Source: Sphingomonas sp. SUN039 (GTDB lineage Bacteria > Pseudomonadota > Alphaproteobacteria > Sphingomonadales > Sphingomonadaceae). Taken from it: 64,000 nucleotides of DNA. The translations under genes and the position numbers were made by a program. This document shows, piece by piece, positions 35,616-44,755 of the stretch; positions within the stretch are counted from its first letter, which is position 1, and each line of letters starts with the position of its first letter. The stretch is from NCBI RefSeq assembly GCF_024758725.1, contig NZ_CP096972.1, forward strand, positions 3,392,001-3,456,000. Reading direction: 5' to 3'. The notes below the pieces were generated by a model. The model saw only the letters and a list, made by a program, of their open reading frames with translations. It searched no databases and was not told the origin of the DNA.

Positions 35616-37526
35616 ATGACGGGCATTATTCCGTTTTTTTGCAACAGCTTGGTCAAGCTGCTGATCCTCCGGTCGCTGCTGGCGGCCCTGTTGTGCCTGT
35701 TCGCTACGGCTCCCGCGCACGCCGCCAGCTGTGCGCCCGCAGGCTCGGCGGGCGCGGCCGCCAATGGCTGGGACACCTATTGCTGGCTCGACATGACCAG
35801 TTACAACGATGCGACCGCGCGTTCCGCCTCGGGACAGGCGATGACGTTCAACCTCAGCGACGGCTCGGTCTTCAACGTCACGGTCAAGACGGTCAGCACC
35901 GCAGCGACAGGCGTCACGGCGACGACCGCCCCTGCCTGGACGGGGGCGGCCATCGGCAACACCTCGTTCCTGACCATCCCCGGCAAGCCGATCATGTATT
36001 CGGCGAACAACGCGAGCACGATCACGCTGACGATGTCGGGCATGTCGATCACGCCGCCGGCCGGGGCGACGTCGGGCAGCTACATGTTCATCGTTGCCGA
36101 CGGCGAATCGAGCAACAACGGCGAATCGCTCGCCTATCAAACCAATGGCGGCAACTGGCAGTTGCTCGATCTGGTGCCGCCGATTTCGGGCGCGGTCTAT
36201 CCCACCTACACCAACAGCGGCACGACCGTGAATGTGGGGGGCGTCGCAGGGACCGTCGGCGGGCAGATTTTCGGCAGCACGTCACCGACCACTGTAACGA
36301 CGACAATCGTCGCGGGCGGCCTCCAGGGGGTGATGTTCGCGGTACGCTTCGCCTCGGTGCGGCTGAACAAGACCATCGCCTCGACCCGCCTCGCCGCCGC
36401 CGACCAGTTCACCTACAGCATCAGATCGACAAGCTCGGGGACCGCATTGTCCTCGGCCACGTCGACCGGCACCGGTGCCGGACCCTTCACCAATGCTGCT
36501 GCGTCGCTGGCGTCGGGCATTTCGATCACCCTCAGCGAGGCGATGGCGGCAGGCAGTACCAGCACCCTGTCGCAATATCAGGGCAAGCTCAGCTGTACCA
36601 ACTCGAACGCCGGGTCGCCGACCGTTCTTCCCACCAACCTGACCACGACCAGCTATGTCCTCGGTTCGATTGCCTATGGCGATGCGATCACCTGCACTTT
36701 CGTCAACGCGCCGCAGCCGCGCATCGCGTTGTCGAAAGCGCTGAGCGGCAACCGCGTCTTCAATACCGACCAATTCACCGTGCAGATCAAGAACGGGGCG
36801 ACGGTTGTCGCCAGCGCCACAACGACCGGCACGGGTGCCACCGTCAGCACCGGCACGACCGGCGTGCAGCAGGTGGTGACGGCCACTGCCTACACCTTGA
36901 CCGAAATCGCGGCCGGCACGACCAACACGCTGCTCTATGGTGGCGCGCTGTCGTGCACCAATGCCTATGGCGTCTCGGGAACGGTACTGCCCACAACCGT
37001 CGGCGGGACGGTGACGCCAGACTGGGGCGACAACATCGCCTGCACGCTGACCAATACGCCCAATCCGACCAAAGCCATTCTGGGGATGACGAAGGCGTGG
37101 ATCGTCGTGTCGGACCCCGTCAACGGTACGACCAATCCCAAGGCGATTCCGGGCGCCCTGATCCGTTATTCGATCACGGTCACCAATACCGGTCCCGGAA
37201 CCGTCGATGGCGGGACGATCGTGATCGTCGATCCCTTGCCCACGACAGTGATGGCCTATGTCGCGGGCACGCCCGTCACGTTTACCGACGGCGCGGTGCC
37301 GAGCGGGCTGACATGGAATGCGGCCACCGATCTCAAATGGACGAAAGCAGCGGGCGGCAACAGCGCCTTCACTTATGCGCCGGTCGCCGATGCCAATGGC
37401 TTCGATACGCTGGTCACGGGCATCCGCTTTGCCCCCGGAACAGGGCCGCCGACGACGCAGATGGCAGGCGCGACGCTGACCAGCCAGCCGAGCTTCACGC
37501 TCAGCTTCACCGCGCAGGTGCGCTGA
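35616..37526 (+). CDS. CshA/DUF11-like secreted surface protein
   Basis: A protein of 636 residues with a signal peptide (LLILRSLLAALLCLFATAPA then HAA). The N-terminal domain starts SAGAAANGWDTYCWLDMTSY, like CshA-type fibrillar adhesin domains, and runs to about residue 245. Two repeats of ~110 residues follow, each starting with a motif like VRLNKTIASTRLAAADQFTY or IALSKALSGNRVFNTDQFTV and ending in CTFVNAP or CTLTNTP, as in prealbumin/SpaA-like folds. A final DUF11-like domain has IRYSITVTNTGPGTVDGGTI. There is no LPXTG or beta-barrel anchor, so how it is attached is unclear. It abuts glpX (convergent) with no gap. Confidence 0.68.
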   Translation: MTGIIPFFCNSLVKLLILRSLLAALLCLFATAPAHAASCAPAGSAGAAANGWDTYCWLDMTSYNDATARSASGQAMTFNLSDGSVFNVTVKTVSTAATGVTATTAPAWTGAAIGNTSFLTIPGKPIMYSANNASTITLTMSGMSITPPAGATSGSYMFIVADGESSNNGESLAYQTNGGNWQLLDLVPPISGAVYPTYTNSGTTVNVGGVAGTVGGQIFGSTSPTTVTTTIVAGGLQGVMFAVRFASVRLNKTIASTRLAAADQFTYSIRSTSSGTALSSATSTGTGAGPFTNAAASLASGISITLSEAMAAGSTSTLSQYQGKLSCTNSNAGSPTVLPTNLTTTSYVLGSIAYGDAITCTFVNAPQPRIALSKALSGNRVFNTDQFTVQIKNGATVVASATTTGTGATVSTGTTGVQQVVTATAYTLTEIAAGTTNTLLYGGALSCTNAYGVSGTVLPTTVGGTVTPDWGDNIACTLTNTPNPTKAILGMTKAWIVVSDPVNGTTNPKAIPGALIRYSITVTNTGPGTVDGGTIVIVDPLPTTVMAYVAGTPVTFTDGAVPSGLTWNAATDLKWTKAAGGNSAFTYAPVADANGFDTLVTGIRFAPGTGPPTTQMAGATLTSQPSFTLSFTAQVR

Positions 37527-38510
37527 CTACCGGATACGGTGTTCGCCTTTGACCCAGCGAACGGTGCCGGTCGATGCGCGCATCACGATGCTTTCGGTGG
37601 TCAGTCGCCCGCCGGCCTTGCGCTTGACGCCGCCGAGCAGCGAGCCGTCGGTCACCCCGGTGGCGGCGAAGATGCAGTCGCCCTTCACCAGGTCGTTCAG
37701 GTGATACACGCGGTCGAGATCCTCGATCCCCCATTTGCGCGCGCGGGCACGCTCGTCGTCGTTGCGAAAGACAAGGCGGCCCTGAAACTGGCCGCCGACG
37801 CAGCGTAATGCGGCTGCGGCGAGCACACCCTCGGGCGCGCCGCCTTGACCCAGATAGATGTCGATGCCGGTGTCGGGATCGGTCGTCGCGATCACGCCCG
37901 CGACATCGCCGTCGCCGATCAGCATGACCCCGCAGCCCATCGCGCGGAGTTCGGCGATCAGCTTTTCGTGGCGGGGACGGTCGAGGACGCAGGCGATGAT
38001 CTCGTTCGGTGCCACGCCTTTTGCAGCGGCGAGCGCGTGCACATTCTCGGTCGCGGATTTCGTCAGATCGATCACGCCTTCCGGATAGCCGGGGCCGACC
38101 GCAATCTTGTCCATATAGGTGTCGGGCGCGTTGAGCAGGTTGCCGCCCTCTGCTGCCGCCAACACGGCAAGTGCGTTGGGACCGGCCTTGGCCGTGATCG
38201 TCGTTCCCTCGAGCGGGTCGAGCGCGATGTCGATCTTGGGGCCCTTGCCCGGGGCGGAGCCGACTTTTTCCCCGATGAACAGCATCGGGGCCTCGTCGCG
38301 CTCGCCTTCGCCGATGACGACCGTACCGTCCATGTACAGGCTGTTGAGCGCGTCGCGCATCGCCTCGACAGCGGCGGCATCGGCGGCCTTTTCGTCCCCC
38401 CGCCCGATCAACGCCGAGGCCGAAATCGCCGCCTTTTCGGTGACGCGCACCATTTCGAGGACGAGGACACGGTCGAGGACGTCGCTGGGGGCGATATTTG
38501 TTTCGGGCAC
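37527..38510 (-). CDS. glpX: Class II fructose-1,6-bisphosphatase GlpX
   Basis: The protein has 327 residues. The N-terminus LDRVLVLEMVRVTEKAAISA is family-specific, and the metal-binding residues are in MDGTVVIGEGERDEAPMLFI and DIALDPLEGTT. YLGQGGAPEGVLAAAALRC is the substrate-binding segment. It catalyses the dephosphorylation of fructose-1,6-bisphosphate in gluconeogenesis; some members also act on sedoheptulose bisphosphate. On the chromosome it is separated from hom by a small plus-strand gene. Confidence 0.95.
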   Translation of the reverse strand: MPETNIAPSDVLDRVLVLEMVRVTEKAAISASALIGRGDEKAADAAAVEAMRDALNSLYMDGTVVIGEGERDEAPMLFIGEKVGSAPGKGPKIDIALDPLEGTTITAKAGPNALAVLAAAEGGNLLNAPDTYMDKIAVGPGYPEGVIDLTKSATENVHALAAAKGVAPNEIIACVLDRPRHEKLIAELRAMGCGVMLIGDGDVAGVIATTDPDTGIDIYLGQGGAPEGVLAAAALRCVGGQFQGRLVFRNDDERARARKWGIEDLDRVYHLNDLVKGDCIFAATGVTDGSLLGGVKRKAGGRLTTESIVMRASTGTVRWVKGEHRIR

Positions 38511-38562
38511 GATTTATGGCATCCTTGGATCGCAACAGTTGGCAGGCCGATAGGAGCCGCAT

Positions 38563-38940
38563 GTGTCATTGTCGAGAATTGTCATTGCGGCAACCGCGCT
38601 TGGCGTCGCCATCCCCCTGTCGGCCGCAACACCCGACACGCTGGAAACCTATCAAAAACTGACGAGTGTGGAGCCACGTTGCGTTCGCCCGTCGTCGGAT
38701 CGCGACATCCTGGTCTGCGGTGCGCGACGGGCGGACCGCTGGCGGGTGCCGTTCGTCGGTTATGAGTTGGGCGATCCGCGCGGCGAGAGCGTCGAGGGCG
38801 AACGCAAGCGGATTTCAGACGAGCATCGCCCGCCCTGCGGTCGTCGTGCCATCATTGCAGACTGCGGCGGTGGCGTGGGCGTGAGTGTCAGTACGCGAAT
38901 GGCGGGCGACGGGCTGAAGCTGAGGCAGCTCGCGCCCTGA
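38563..38940 (+). CDS. Small secreted protein of unknown function
   Basis: GTG 38563 is preceded by taggag at good spacing; an ATG 2 bp upstream is out of frame. The product has 125 residues, with a signal peptide at residues 1-22 (LSRIVIAATALGVAIPLSA). The mature part has four Cys (VEPRC, LVCGAR, PPCGRR, IADCGG), suggesting disulfides. Its TGA and the stop of hom form a palindromic TGATCA, so the two genes are convergent with zero spacing. Similar small exported proteins are frequent in sphingomonads; I cannot assign a function. Confidence 0.68.
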   Translation: MSLSRIVIAATALGVAIPLSAATPDTLETYQKLTSVEPRCVRPSSDRDILVCGARRADRWRVPFVGYELGDPRGESVEGERKRISDEHRPPCGRRAIIADCGGGVGVSVSTRMAGDGLKLRQLAP

Positions 38941-40233
38941 TCAGACGTCCAAAATCGGCATCCACACGGGCTTGCCGGTCAGGCTCGGGCTGCCGTCGAG
39001 CCGGTCGAGCGCGGCGTGCACCGCGCGGGCAGGACCCTCATGTGTGGTCATCGCGACGAACACGCCGCCGTCTGCCGTCTCGCCCTTCTGGATCATGCTT
39101 TCGATCGACACCCCGCCGTCGCGCATCGCGGCGGTCAGTTCGGCGAGCACCCCCGCCTTGTCGGCGACGGCGAAGCGCAGATACGCCCGCTCGCGGCGCT
39201 CACCGGGATCGGCGGTCGTGGCAGCGGCGAGGCTGGCGACGGGCATGGCAAAGGCCGGTCCGATCTCGCCGCGCGCAATGTCGATCAGGTCGGCGACGAC
39301 GGCGCTCGCGGTCGGTCCCTCGCCCGCGCCGCGCCCCTCGAAGAACAGCCGCCCGACGAAATTCCCTTCCGCCACAACCGCATTCATCGGCCCCTGGACA
39401 TGCGCCAGCGGGTGCGACAGCGGGACGAGGCAAGGGTGGACGCGCTGGAAAAGGCCATGGCTGCCCGCCTCGGCCAAGCCCACCAGCCGGATGCAATAGC
39501 CGAGCGTCCGCGCCTGCGCGATATCGCCCGCCTGGACCTGCCGGATGCCGCCCAAGGCTACACCCGCAAAATCGATCCGCGTTCCGAACGAGAGACTCGC
39601 GAGAATACTGAGCTTGTGCGCGGCATCGACGCCATCGACGTCGAACGACGGATCGGCTTCGGCGAAACCCAGCGCTTGCGCGTCGGCAAGCACCGCGTCG
39701 AAGCCCGACCCTTCGGCTTCCATCCGCGTCAGGATGTAATTGCAGGTGCCGTTGAGGATGCCGTAAACCTGGGTCAGCTCATTGGCTGCGGCACCCTCGC
39801 GTAACCCCTTGATGACGGGGATACCGCCCGCGACCGCTGCCTCATATTTGAACGCGGTGCCCGCCGTTTCGGCAGCGCTTGCCAGTTCCAGCCCATGATG
39901 CGCGATCATCGCCTTGTTCGCGGTGACGAAGGCGCGACCCGCCGCAATCGTCCGGTTGGCAAGCGTAAGCGCGGGGCCGTCGCTGCCGCCGATCAGTTCG
40001 ACGACGACATCGACACCGTCGCGTTCTGCCAGCGCGGTCGTGTCGTCGACCCAGTCGAAACGCGACAGATCGACGCCCCGGTCGCGGCTGCGGTCGCGGG
40101 CCGACACGGCAACGACCTCGATGGGCCGTCCCGCGCGACGCGCGATGAGGTCGCGGTTGGCATCGAGCAGCTTGACGACGCCGCCGCCGACGGTGCCGAG
40201 CCCGGCGAGGGCGATTTTTAGAGGTTCGGTCAT
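38941..40233 (-). CDS. hom: Homoserine dehydrogenase
   Basis: ATG 40233 gives 430 residues; longer frames run into the repeat element upstream. The Rossmann motif is ALAGLGTVGGGVVKLL, followed by FVTANKAMIAHHG with the catalytic Lys, and AAVAGGIPVIKGLREG plus GILNGTCNYILTRME from the substrate domain. LSILASLSFGTRIDF follows. The C-terminal ACT domain (YLRFAVADKAGVLAELTAAM) is the site of allosteric threonine feedback. It makes homoserine for Met, Thr and Ile synthesis. Confidence 0.95.
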   Translation of the reverse strand: MTEPLKIALAGLGTVGGGVVKLLDANRDLIARRAGRPIEVVAVSARDRSRDRGVDLSRFDWVDDTTALAERDGVDVVVELIGGSDGPALTLANRTIAAGRAFVTANKAMIAHHGLELASAAETAGTAFKYEAAVAGGIPVIKGLREGAAANELTQVYGILNGTCNYILTRMEAEGSGFDAVLADAQALGFAEADPSFDVDGVDAAHKLSILASLSFGTRIDFAGVALGGIRQVQAGDIAQARTLGYCIRLVGLAEAGSHGLFQRVHPCLVPLSHPLAHVQGPMNAVVAEGNFVGRLFFEGRGAGEGPTASAVVADLIDIARGEIGPAFAMPVASLAAATTADPGERRERAYLRFAVADKAGVLAELTAAMRDGGVSIESMIQKGETADGGVFVAMTTHEGPARAVHAALDRLDGSPSLTGKPVWMPILDV

Positions 40234-40247
40234 GCGGTTCCCAGCTA

Positions 40248-40413
40248 GCCCTTCTCCCCTTGCGGGAGAAGGATACGAAGCCTTAGCGAGCGAAGCGAGC
40301 TTAGGCGAAGTTGGATGAGGGGTGCGGCGCGAAGCGCCGCGCGAGCCAAAGGCTCGCCCCCTCACCCCGCCGCGCTTACGCGCGTGTGGACCTCTCCCGC
40401 AAGGGGAGAGGTG
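40248..40413. repeat. Intergenic palindromic repeat cluster
   Basis: The region between hom and the oxygenase gene starts with CTTCTCCCCTTGCGGGAGAAG and ends with CTCTCCCGCAAGGGGAGAG, which are near-inverted copies of each other and are each a hairpin. Between them lie more small palindromes, such as GCGGCGCGAAGCGCCGC and GCGAGCCAAAGGCTCGC. This is a REP/BIME-like element typical of high-GC alphaproteobacteria. It could act as terminator or mRNA stabiliser. Confidence 0.75.
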
Positions 40414-40417
40414 CCGC

Positions 40418-41353
40418 TTAGAGCAACCCGATTTCCCGCAAACGCTGCTCCAGATACCCGTTCGCGGTGATCACCTGCGGATAGCGATCCGGATTGTCCG
40501 CCGTCACACACCCCGGCAGCGTCGAAATCTCGAAGTCGCTCGCAAGATGCAGGAAGAACGGCATCGAATAGCGCGCAACACCGCGGCGCTCTGGCGGGGG
40601 GTTGACGACACGGTGCGTGGTCGAGGGCAGGACGTGATTGGTCAGCCGCTGGAGCATGTCGCCCACATTGACGACCAGCGCACCCTGTGGCGGCGCGACG
40701 GCGATCCACTCGCCTTCGCGCGTCAGCAACTGCAACCCGCCCTCCTCGGCACCGAGCAGCAGGGTGATCAGGTTGATGTCCTCATGCGCGCCGGCGCGCA
40801 CTCCCGGCGCATCGGGCGACACCGGCGGATAATGGAGCAGCCGCAGCACGCTGTTGCCGTCGCGCACGGGGTCGACGAACCAGTCCTTGTCGAGGCCCAG
40901 ATAGAGCGCGATTGCCGAGAGCAACCGCGCGCCGACCTTGTCGAATTCGGCATAGAGCTCGGTGAAGATGGCGCGGAAATCGTCCGGATGCGCGGGCCAG
41001 ATATTGGGCGGCATATGGTCGGCGAAAGCGTGGCCGACAGGCAGGTCGCGCCCGATGTGCCAGAATTCCTTGAGGTCGTTCTCGGTCGCGCCCTTGGCGA
41101 TCTCGATCCCGAACGGGATATAGCCGCGCTGGCCGCCCTTTCCGGCCCGGTATTTCATCTTCTCTTCGAGCGGCAAGGCGAAAAACGCCTTGGTCGCGGT
41201 CCAGGCGCGGTCGATCAGCGCGGCGTCGATGCCGTGATCGGCGATGATGGCGAAACCGAAACGCTGGAACGACGCGCCGAAATCGCGCGCAAAGGCTTCG
41301 GGGTCGGCGGACTGGGTCGCCAGCGAGAGGGGGGGTACGGAAAGATCGGACAT
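40418..41353 (-). CDS. 2-oxoglutarate/Fe(II)-dependent oxygenase (isopenicillin N synthase family)
   Basis: The protein has 311 residues. The N-terminal DIOX_N region is FGFAIIADHGIDAALIDRAW. The iron ligands are visible as HED in RAGAHEDINLITLLLG and the distal His in LPSTTHRVVNPP; the 2-oxoglutarate-binding Arg is in GVARYSMPFFLHL. Members of this group include enzymes acting on small acids, ethylene-forming enzyme relatives and flavonol synthase-like proteins. The substrate is unknown. Confidence 0.9.
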   Translation of the reverse strand: MSDLSVPPLSLATQSADPEAFARDFGASFQRFGFAIIADHGIDAALIDRAWTATKAFFALPLEEKMKYRAGKGGQRGYIPFGIEIAKGATENDLKEFWHIGRDLPVGHAFADHMPPNIWPAHPDDFRAIFTELYAEFDKVGARLLSAIALYLGLDKDWFVDPVRDGNSVLRLLHYPPVSPDAPGVRAGAHEDINLITLLLGAEEGGLQLLTREGEWIAVAPPQGALVVNVGDMLQRLTNHVLPSTTHRVVNPPPERRGVARYSMPFFLHLASDFEISTLPGCVTADNPDRYPQVITANGYLEQRLREIGLL

Positions 41354-41367
41354 GCGACGTGACTACG

Positions 41368-41469
41368 CTTCTTCGAGCGCAGCGAGAAGCCCTGCCGAGC
41401 GCCAGCGAGGTGACTTTGTGATTCTCGCTGACGCTCGAAAGAGCACCTCGCTAACGCTCGGCGAAGAAG
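41368..41469. repeat. Nested inverted repeat between genes
   Basis: The two ends, starting CTTCTTCGAGCG and ending CGGCGAAGAAG, pair imperfectly. Inside, TTCGAGCGCAGCGAGAA pairs with TTCTCGCTGACGCTCGAA and GAGCGCCAGCGAGGTG with CACCTCGCTAACGCTC. The whole 102 bp can fold into a branched cruciform. It fills the gap between the DUF3597 gene and the oxygenase gene. It does not share its core with the other repeats in the window. Confidence 0.75.
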
Positions 41470-41823
41470 TTACGCCCCCTTGTTGGCGAGGCTCTTCATC
41501 ACTTCACCGTGCAGCCAGATGTTCATCGTGGCCGAATCATTGGTGTCGCCGGTGTAGCCGAGTTCCTTCGCCAGCGTGGTGCGGTTGGCGAGGCTCGAAT
41601 CGAGACCGAGCAGCTTCATCAGATCGACGATCGACGTCTTGTAATTCGACGGATGTCCCGTCGATGCCGCGATCGAGGCGAGGCGTGCATCGATGTCCTC
41701 GGGAGTCGCGGGGACCGGTGCGGGCGGCGGCGGCGTGGGCGCCACAACAGCGGGCGAGGGCGGCGTTGCGGCCTCAGCGGGCTTGCCGAAAATCGCGTCC
41801 TTGATGGCACCGAAAATGCTCAT
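41470..41823 (-). CDS. DUF3597 domain protein
   Basis: A protein of 117 residues. It starts SIFGAIKDAIFGKP, has a Pro/Ala-rich linker at about residues 18-41, then the domain core IDARLASIAASTGHPSNYKT and SIVDLMKLLGLDSSLANRTT. The end is TMNIWLHGEVMKSLANKGA. DUF3597 proteins resemble a LysM-associated or peptidoglycan-related small domain and have no known activity. It is close to full length for the family. Confidence 0.9.
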   Translation of the reverse strand: MSIFGAIKDAIFGKPAEAATPPSPAVVAPTPPPPAPVPATPEDIDARLASIAASTGHPSNYKTSIVDLMKLLGLDSSLANRTTLAKELGYTGDTNDSATMNIWLHGEVMKSLANKGA

Positions 41824-41920
41824 ATCGTCTCTCCGTTAATAGGGCGGGCTGGCCGCAGCCGTGACAGCGTAGCCGCAACGCGTGACGGATGCGAGACGTT
41901 CGATATCCCGCCACAGTCGT

Positions 41921-43882
41921 TTACCTTTCGAAACGAATGCCCAGCCAGATCGTGCGCGGACTGGCCCGTTCGACGACCCCGCTCGCACTGACCGCCGCTT
42001 CGACGCGCGTGTCGAACAGGTTTTCGCCGCGCAGTTGCACAATCGCACCACGACCTAGCGGTAAATCGGCGACGGCATCCACAGTAAGCGCAGGCGCGAG
42101 TCGCCGCGTGTTGAGATCGTCGTCAAACTGAGCCGAGACATATCGTGCGGTCGCCGACAGACCGCGCCAGCCGAACGTCGCCGAGGACTGGAACGGCGCG
42201 ACGCTCGCCGGTCGCAGGCCAGTCAGGGATGCCGATGCCCCGGCGCCTTGCAGGACGACATCGGCATAGGCAGCCGACAGGGCGAGTCGCCAGTCGCCGC
42301 GCGCGAATGTGGCATCGACCTCGATCCCGCGCGACTGCAGCGCGTCGAGGTTTTGCCGTTGCCGCGTCGTCCCCGACAGCGTCACATTGGCGATGGCATC
42401 GTCGAGCATCACGTCGAAGGCCGTCACGGTGATTGCCGCCCCCCCGCCCGGTCGCCAGCGTGCTGCCAGTTCGATCCCGCGCGACCGCTCCGGCCGCAGC
42501 GCGGCATTGGCATTGGTTACTTCGGCCCCGACGCGGAACGGGCGGTAGAGCTCGTTGAGCGTCGGCAAACGCCAGCCGACATAACCCGCGACGCTGACGG
42601 TCAGCGTCGGGGAAATTGCATAGGCGGCCCCCGCACGCCCGGTCGCTGCCCAGCCGGTACGGTCGGCAAAGTGGTTGTCGGTCACGACCGTCCCGTCCAG
42701 CCGCCGCTCGGTCAGGAAACCGCCGGTCAACGACCAGTAATCGACCCGCCCGCCGCCGGTGAGCGTCAACGGCCCCGCCACCCGCGTCGCCTCCGCAAAG
42801 CCGCCGACAATATCGCTCGCGCCGCCCGCCACGCGCAGCCGCGTCGGGGAGCCCGACACATAGCTGAACGCCTCGTTGGTCTCGCCCGAAGTCCGCCGCC
42901 ATTCGCCGCCGAGACGGAGTTCGGTACTGCCAATTTGGGGCCGCGCCTCGACTTTCAGACCGACACCGGTGGCGGGCGTATTATACTGGTCGAGCGTCTG
43001 CGTTGCTGTGGTCCGACCTGCATCGACGCTGGCGAATTGCGAGGTGAAGCGGCGCAGCTGGAGATAGCCGAGCGCGACGAACTGCCTGCCGACAAGGCGC
43101 AGGCTGGCATCCGCGCCCGTCGTGCGGTTCGCACTGAAATCGCTACCGCGCGTGCGGGCATCGTCGAAGGCATCGACATTGGCCTGAAGCTCGCTCGCAC
43201 CGACAGGAATGACGGCGCGGGCGGCAAAGTTATATTGTTCGTAGCGCCCACCCCTGTCGGCGGTGCCGGGAGTCACGACCGGTACGAACCCGTCGCCGCG
43301 CGCATAGCCGCCGGACACGAGCGCAAACCCGCTGCCGAGCCGACCCGACGCTAGCACCCGGCTCTCGACTGCGCCGAAACTACCGCCCGCGACCGACCCT
43401 GCCAGCCCCGGAGCATCCCCCGTTGCGACGCTCTCGAGTTCGATGGTCCCCGCCAGCGCCCCCGATCCACCCGCGCCGCTCCCACCGCCGCGGGTCACGC
43501 GGACCCGTCCCAGCCGCTCGGGCGAATAGAGCGGCCAGTTCAGATAGCCCGCAAACGGATCGCCCTGCGGCACCCCGTCGAGCAGGACCAGCGCCCGCGA
43601 CGCCGCATTGCCGCCAAGCCCCCGCAACGTCGCTCCCTGACTGGTCGGATTGGCCGACCGCGCATCCGACCGCCGGAACTGCTGCAGCCCGGCCACGTCC
43701 TTCAGTGCGTCTTCGAGCCGCCCGCTTGCCGTGCCGGTTAGACGCGCGCGCTCGACCGTGATGACGCTATAAGCGGCATCGCCCGCTGGATCGGCCAGCC
43801 CGCGACCCGTTACGACAATATCGTCCTGCGCCCGCAACGGGGCGGACATCGCGACCAGCAAACAGACCGAAACGCAGCGCAT
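41921..43882 (-). CDS. TonB-dependent outer-membrane receptor
   Basis: The protein has 653 residues. A signal peptide (VSVCLLVAMSAPLRA) is followed by QDDIVVTGRGLADPAG. The plug lies at about residues 40-150, with RLEDALKDVAGLQQFRRSDA and GATLRGLGGNAASRALVLLD. The rest is a series of amphipathic strands ending in an aromatic residue-rich C-terminus (TIWLGIRFER), as beta-barrels do. No clear iron or vitamin signature is visible, so the substrate is unknown. It follows mtnP after 6 bp. Confidence 0.9.
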   Translation of the reverse strand: MRCVSVCLLVAMSAPLRAQDDIVVTGRGLADPAGDAAYSVITVERARLTGTASGRLEDALKDVAGLQQFRRSDARSANPTSQGATLRGLGGNAASRALVLLDGVPQGDPFAGYLNWPLYSPERLGRVRVTRGGGSGAGGSGALAGTIELESVATGDAPGLAGSVAGGSFGAVESRVLASGRLGSGFALVSGGYARGDGFVPVVTPGTADRGGRYEQYNFAARAVIPVGASELQANVDAFDDARTRGSDFSANRTTGADASLRLVGRQFVALGYLQLRRFTSQFASVDAGRTTATQTLDQYNTPATGVGLKVEARPQIGSTELRLGGEWRRTSGETNEAFSYVSGSPTRLRVAGGASDIVGGFAEATRVAGPLTLTGGGRVDYWSLTGGFLTERRLDGTVVTDNHFADRTGWAATGRAGAAYAISPTLTVSVAGYVGWRLPTLNELYRPFRVGAEVTNANAALRPERSRGIELAARWRPGGGAAITVTAFDVMLDDAIANVTLSGTTRQRQNLDALQSRGIEVDATFARGDWRLALSAAYADVVLQGAGASASLTGLRPASVAPFQSSATFGWRGLSATARYVSAQFDDDLNTRRLAPALTVDAVADLPLGRGAIVQLRGENLFDTRVEAAVSASGVVERASPRTIWLGIRFER

Positions 43883-43888
43883 AAGTGC

Positions 43889-44755
43889 CTAACGAAGAAC
43901 CCGGCCCGCCACCGCATCGAGTTTCGCCAATAGCGCCGGGTCGCGGGCATCGGGCGCGGTGATCAGCGCGACATCGAGGTTGGTGTCGATAGGCGACGGC
44001 GCGCGCGTCGCGGGCAGCGATTTCGCCAGTTCGGCCAGCAAGGCGCGCGCCGTCGCGGCATTGCTGCCCAATTGCGCCACAACGGTTGCCACGTCGACAT
44101 GCGCCTCGCCCTCGCGCCAGCAATCGTAATCGGTGACCATCGCGACCAGCGCATAGGGCAGCTCGGCCTCGCGCGCGAGCTTCGCTTCGGGCATCGCGGT
44201 CATGCCGATCACATGCGCGCCCCACCCCCGGTAGAGGTTCGATTCGGCGCGCGTCGAGAATTGCGGCCCCTCCATCGCGAGATAGGTCGCGCCTTCGTGC
44301 ACGTCCGCCCCCGCCGCCCGCGCTGCCGCCGCCGCAAGACCGGACAAGCGCGGACAGACGGGATCGGCCATACTGACATGCGCGACCATCCCGCTTTCAA
44401 AAAACGACGACGGCCGCCCCTTGGTCCGGTCGATAAACTGGTCGACGATCACGAATTTACCCGGCGGCAATTCTTCGGCCAGCGACCCCACTGCCGAGAT
44501 CGACAGCACGTCGGTGCAGCCCGCGCGCTTCAGCACATCGATGTTCGCCCGCGCGTTGAGCTCGCCGGGGCTGACCCGGTGCCCCCGTCCGTGTCGCGGA
44601 AGGAACACGAACTTCACGCCCGATATCGTACCGGTCAGCAAAGCGTCCGACGGCTGACCCCAGGGCGAGGCAACCGCGATCCATTGCGGGTTTTCGAGTG
44701 CGTCGATCGCATACAACCCGGAGCCGCCGATGACGCCGATCACCCACTCACTCAT
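43889..44755 (-). CDS. mtnP: S-methyl-5'-thioadenosine phosphorylase
   Basis: The protein has 288 residues, of normal length for the family. Motifs are GVIGGSGLYAIDALE, LPRHGRGHRVSPGELNARAN, and YLAMEGPQFSTRAESNLY. VIGMTAMPEAKLAREAELPY carries residues of the purine-phosphorylase active site. The enzyme cleaves methylthioadenosine to adenine and methylthioribose-1-phosphate in methionine salvage. It overlaps the cytochrome gene by 8 bp and precedes the TonB receptor. Confidence 0.93.
   Translation of the reverse strand: MSEWVIGVIGGSGLYAIDALENPQWIAVASPWGQPSDALLTGTISGVKFVFLPRHGRGHRVSPGELNARANIDVLKRAGCTDVLSISAVGSLAEELPPGKFVIVDQFIDRTKGRPSSFFESGMVAHVSMADPVCPRLSGLAAAAARAAGADVHEGATYLAMEGPQFSTRAESNLYRGWGAHVIGMTAMPEAKLAREAELPYALVAMVTDYDCWREGEAHVDVATVVAQLGSNAATARALLAELAKSLPATRAPSPIDTNLDVALITAPDARDPALLAKLDAVAGRVLR

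Noticed and set aside
40362-40709. Minus-strand frame of 115 codons near the 3' end of the oxygenase gene
   Set aside because: Out of frame with the oxygenase and made partly of the intergenic repeat.
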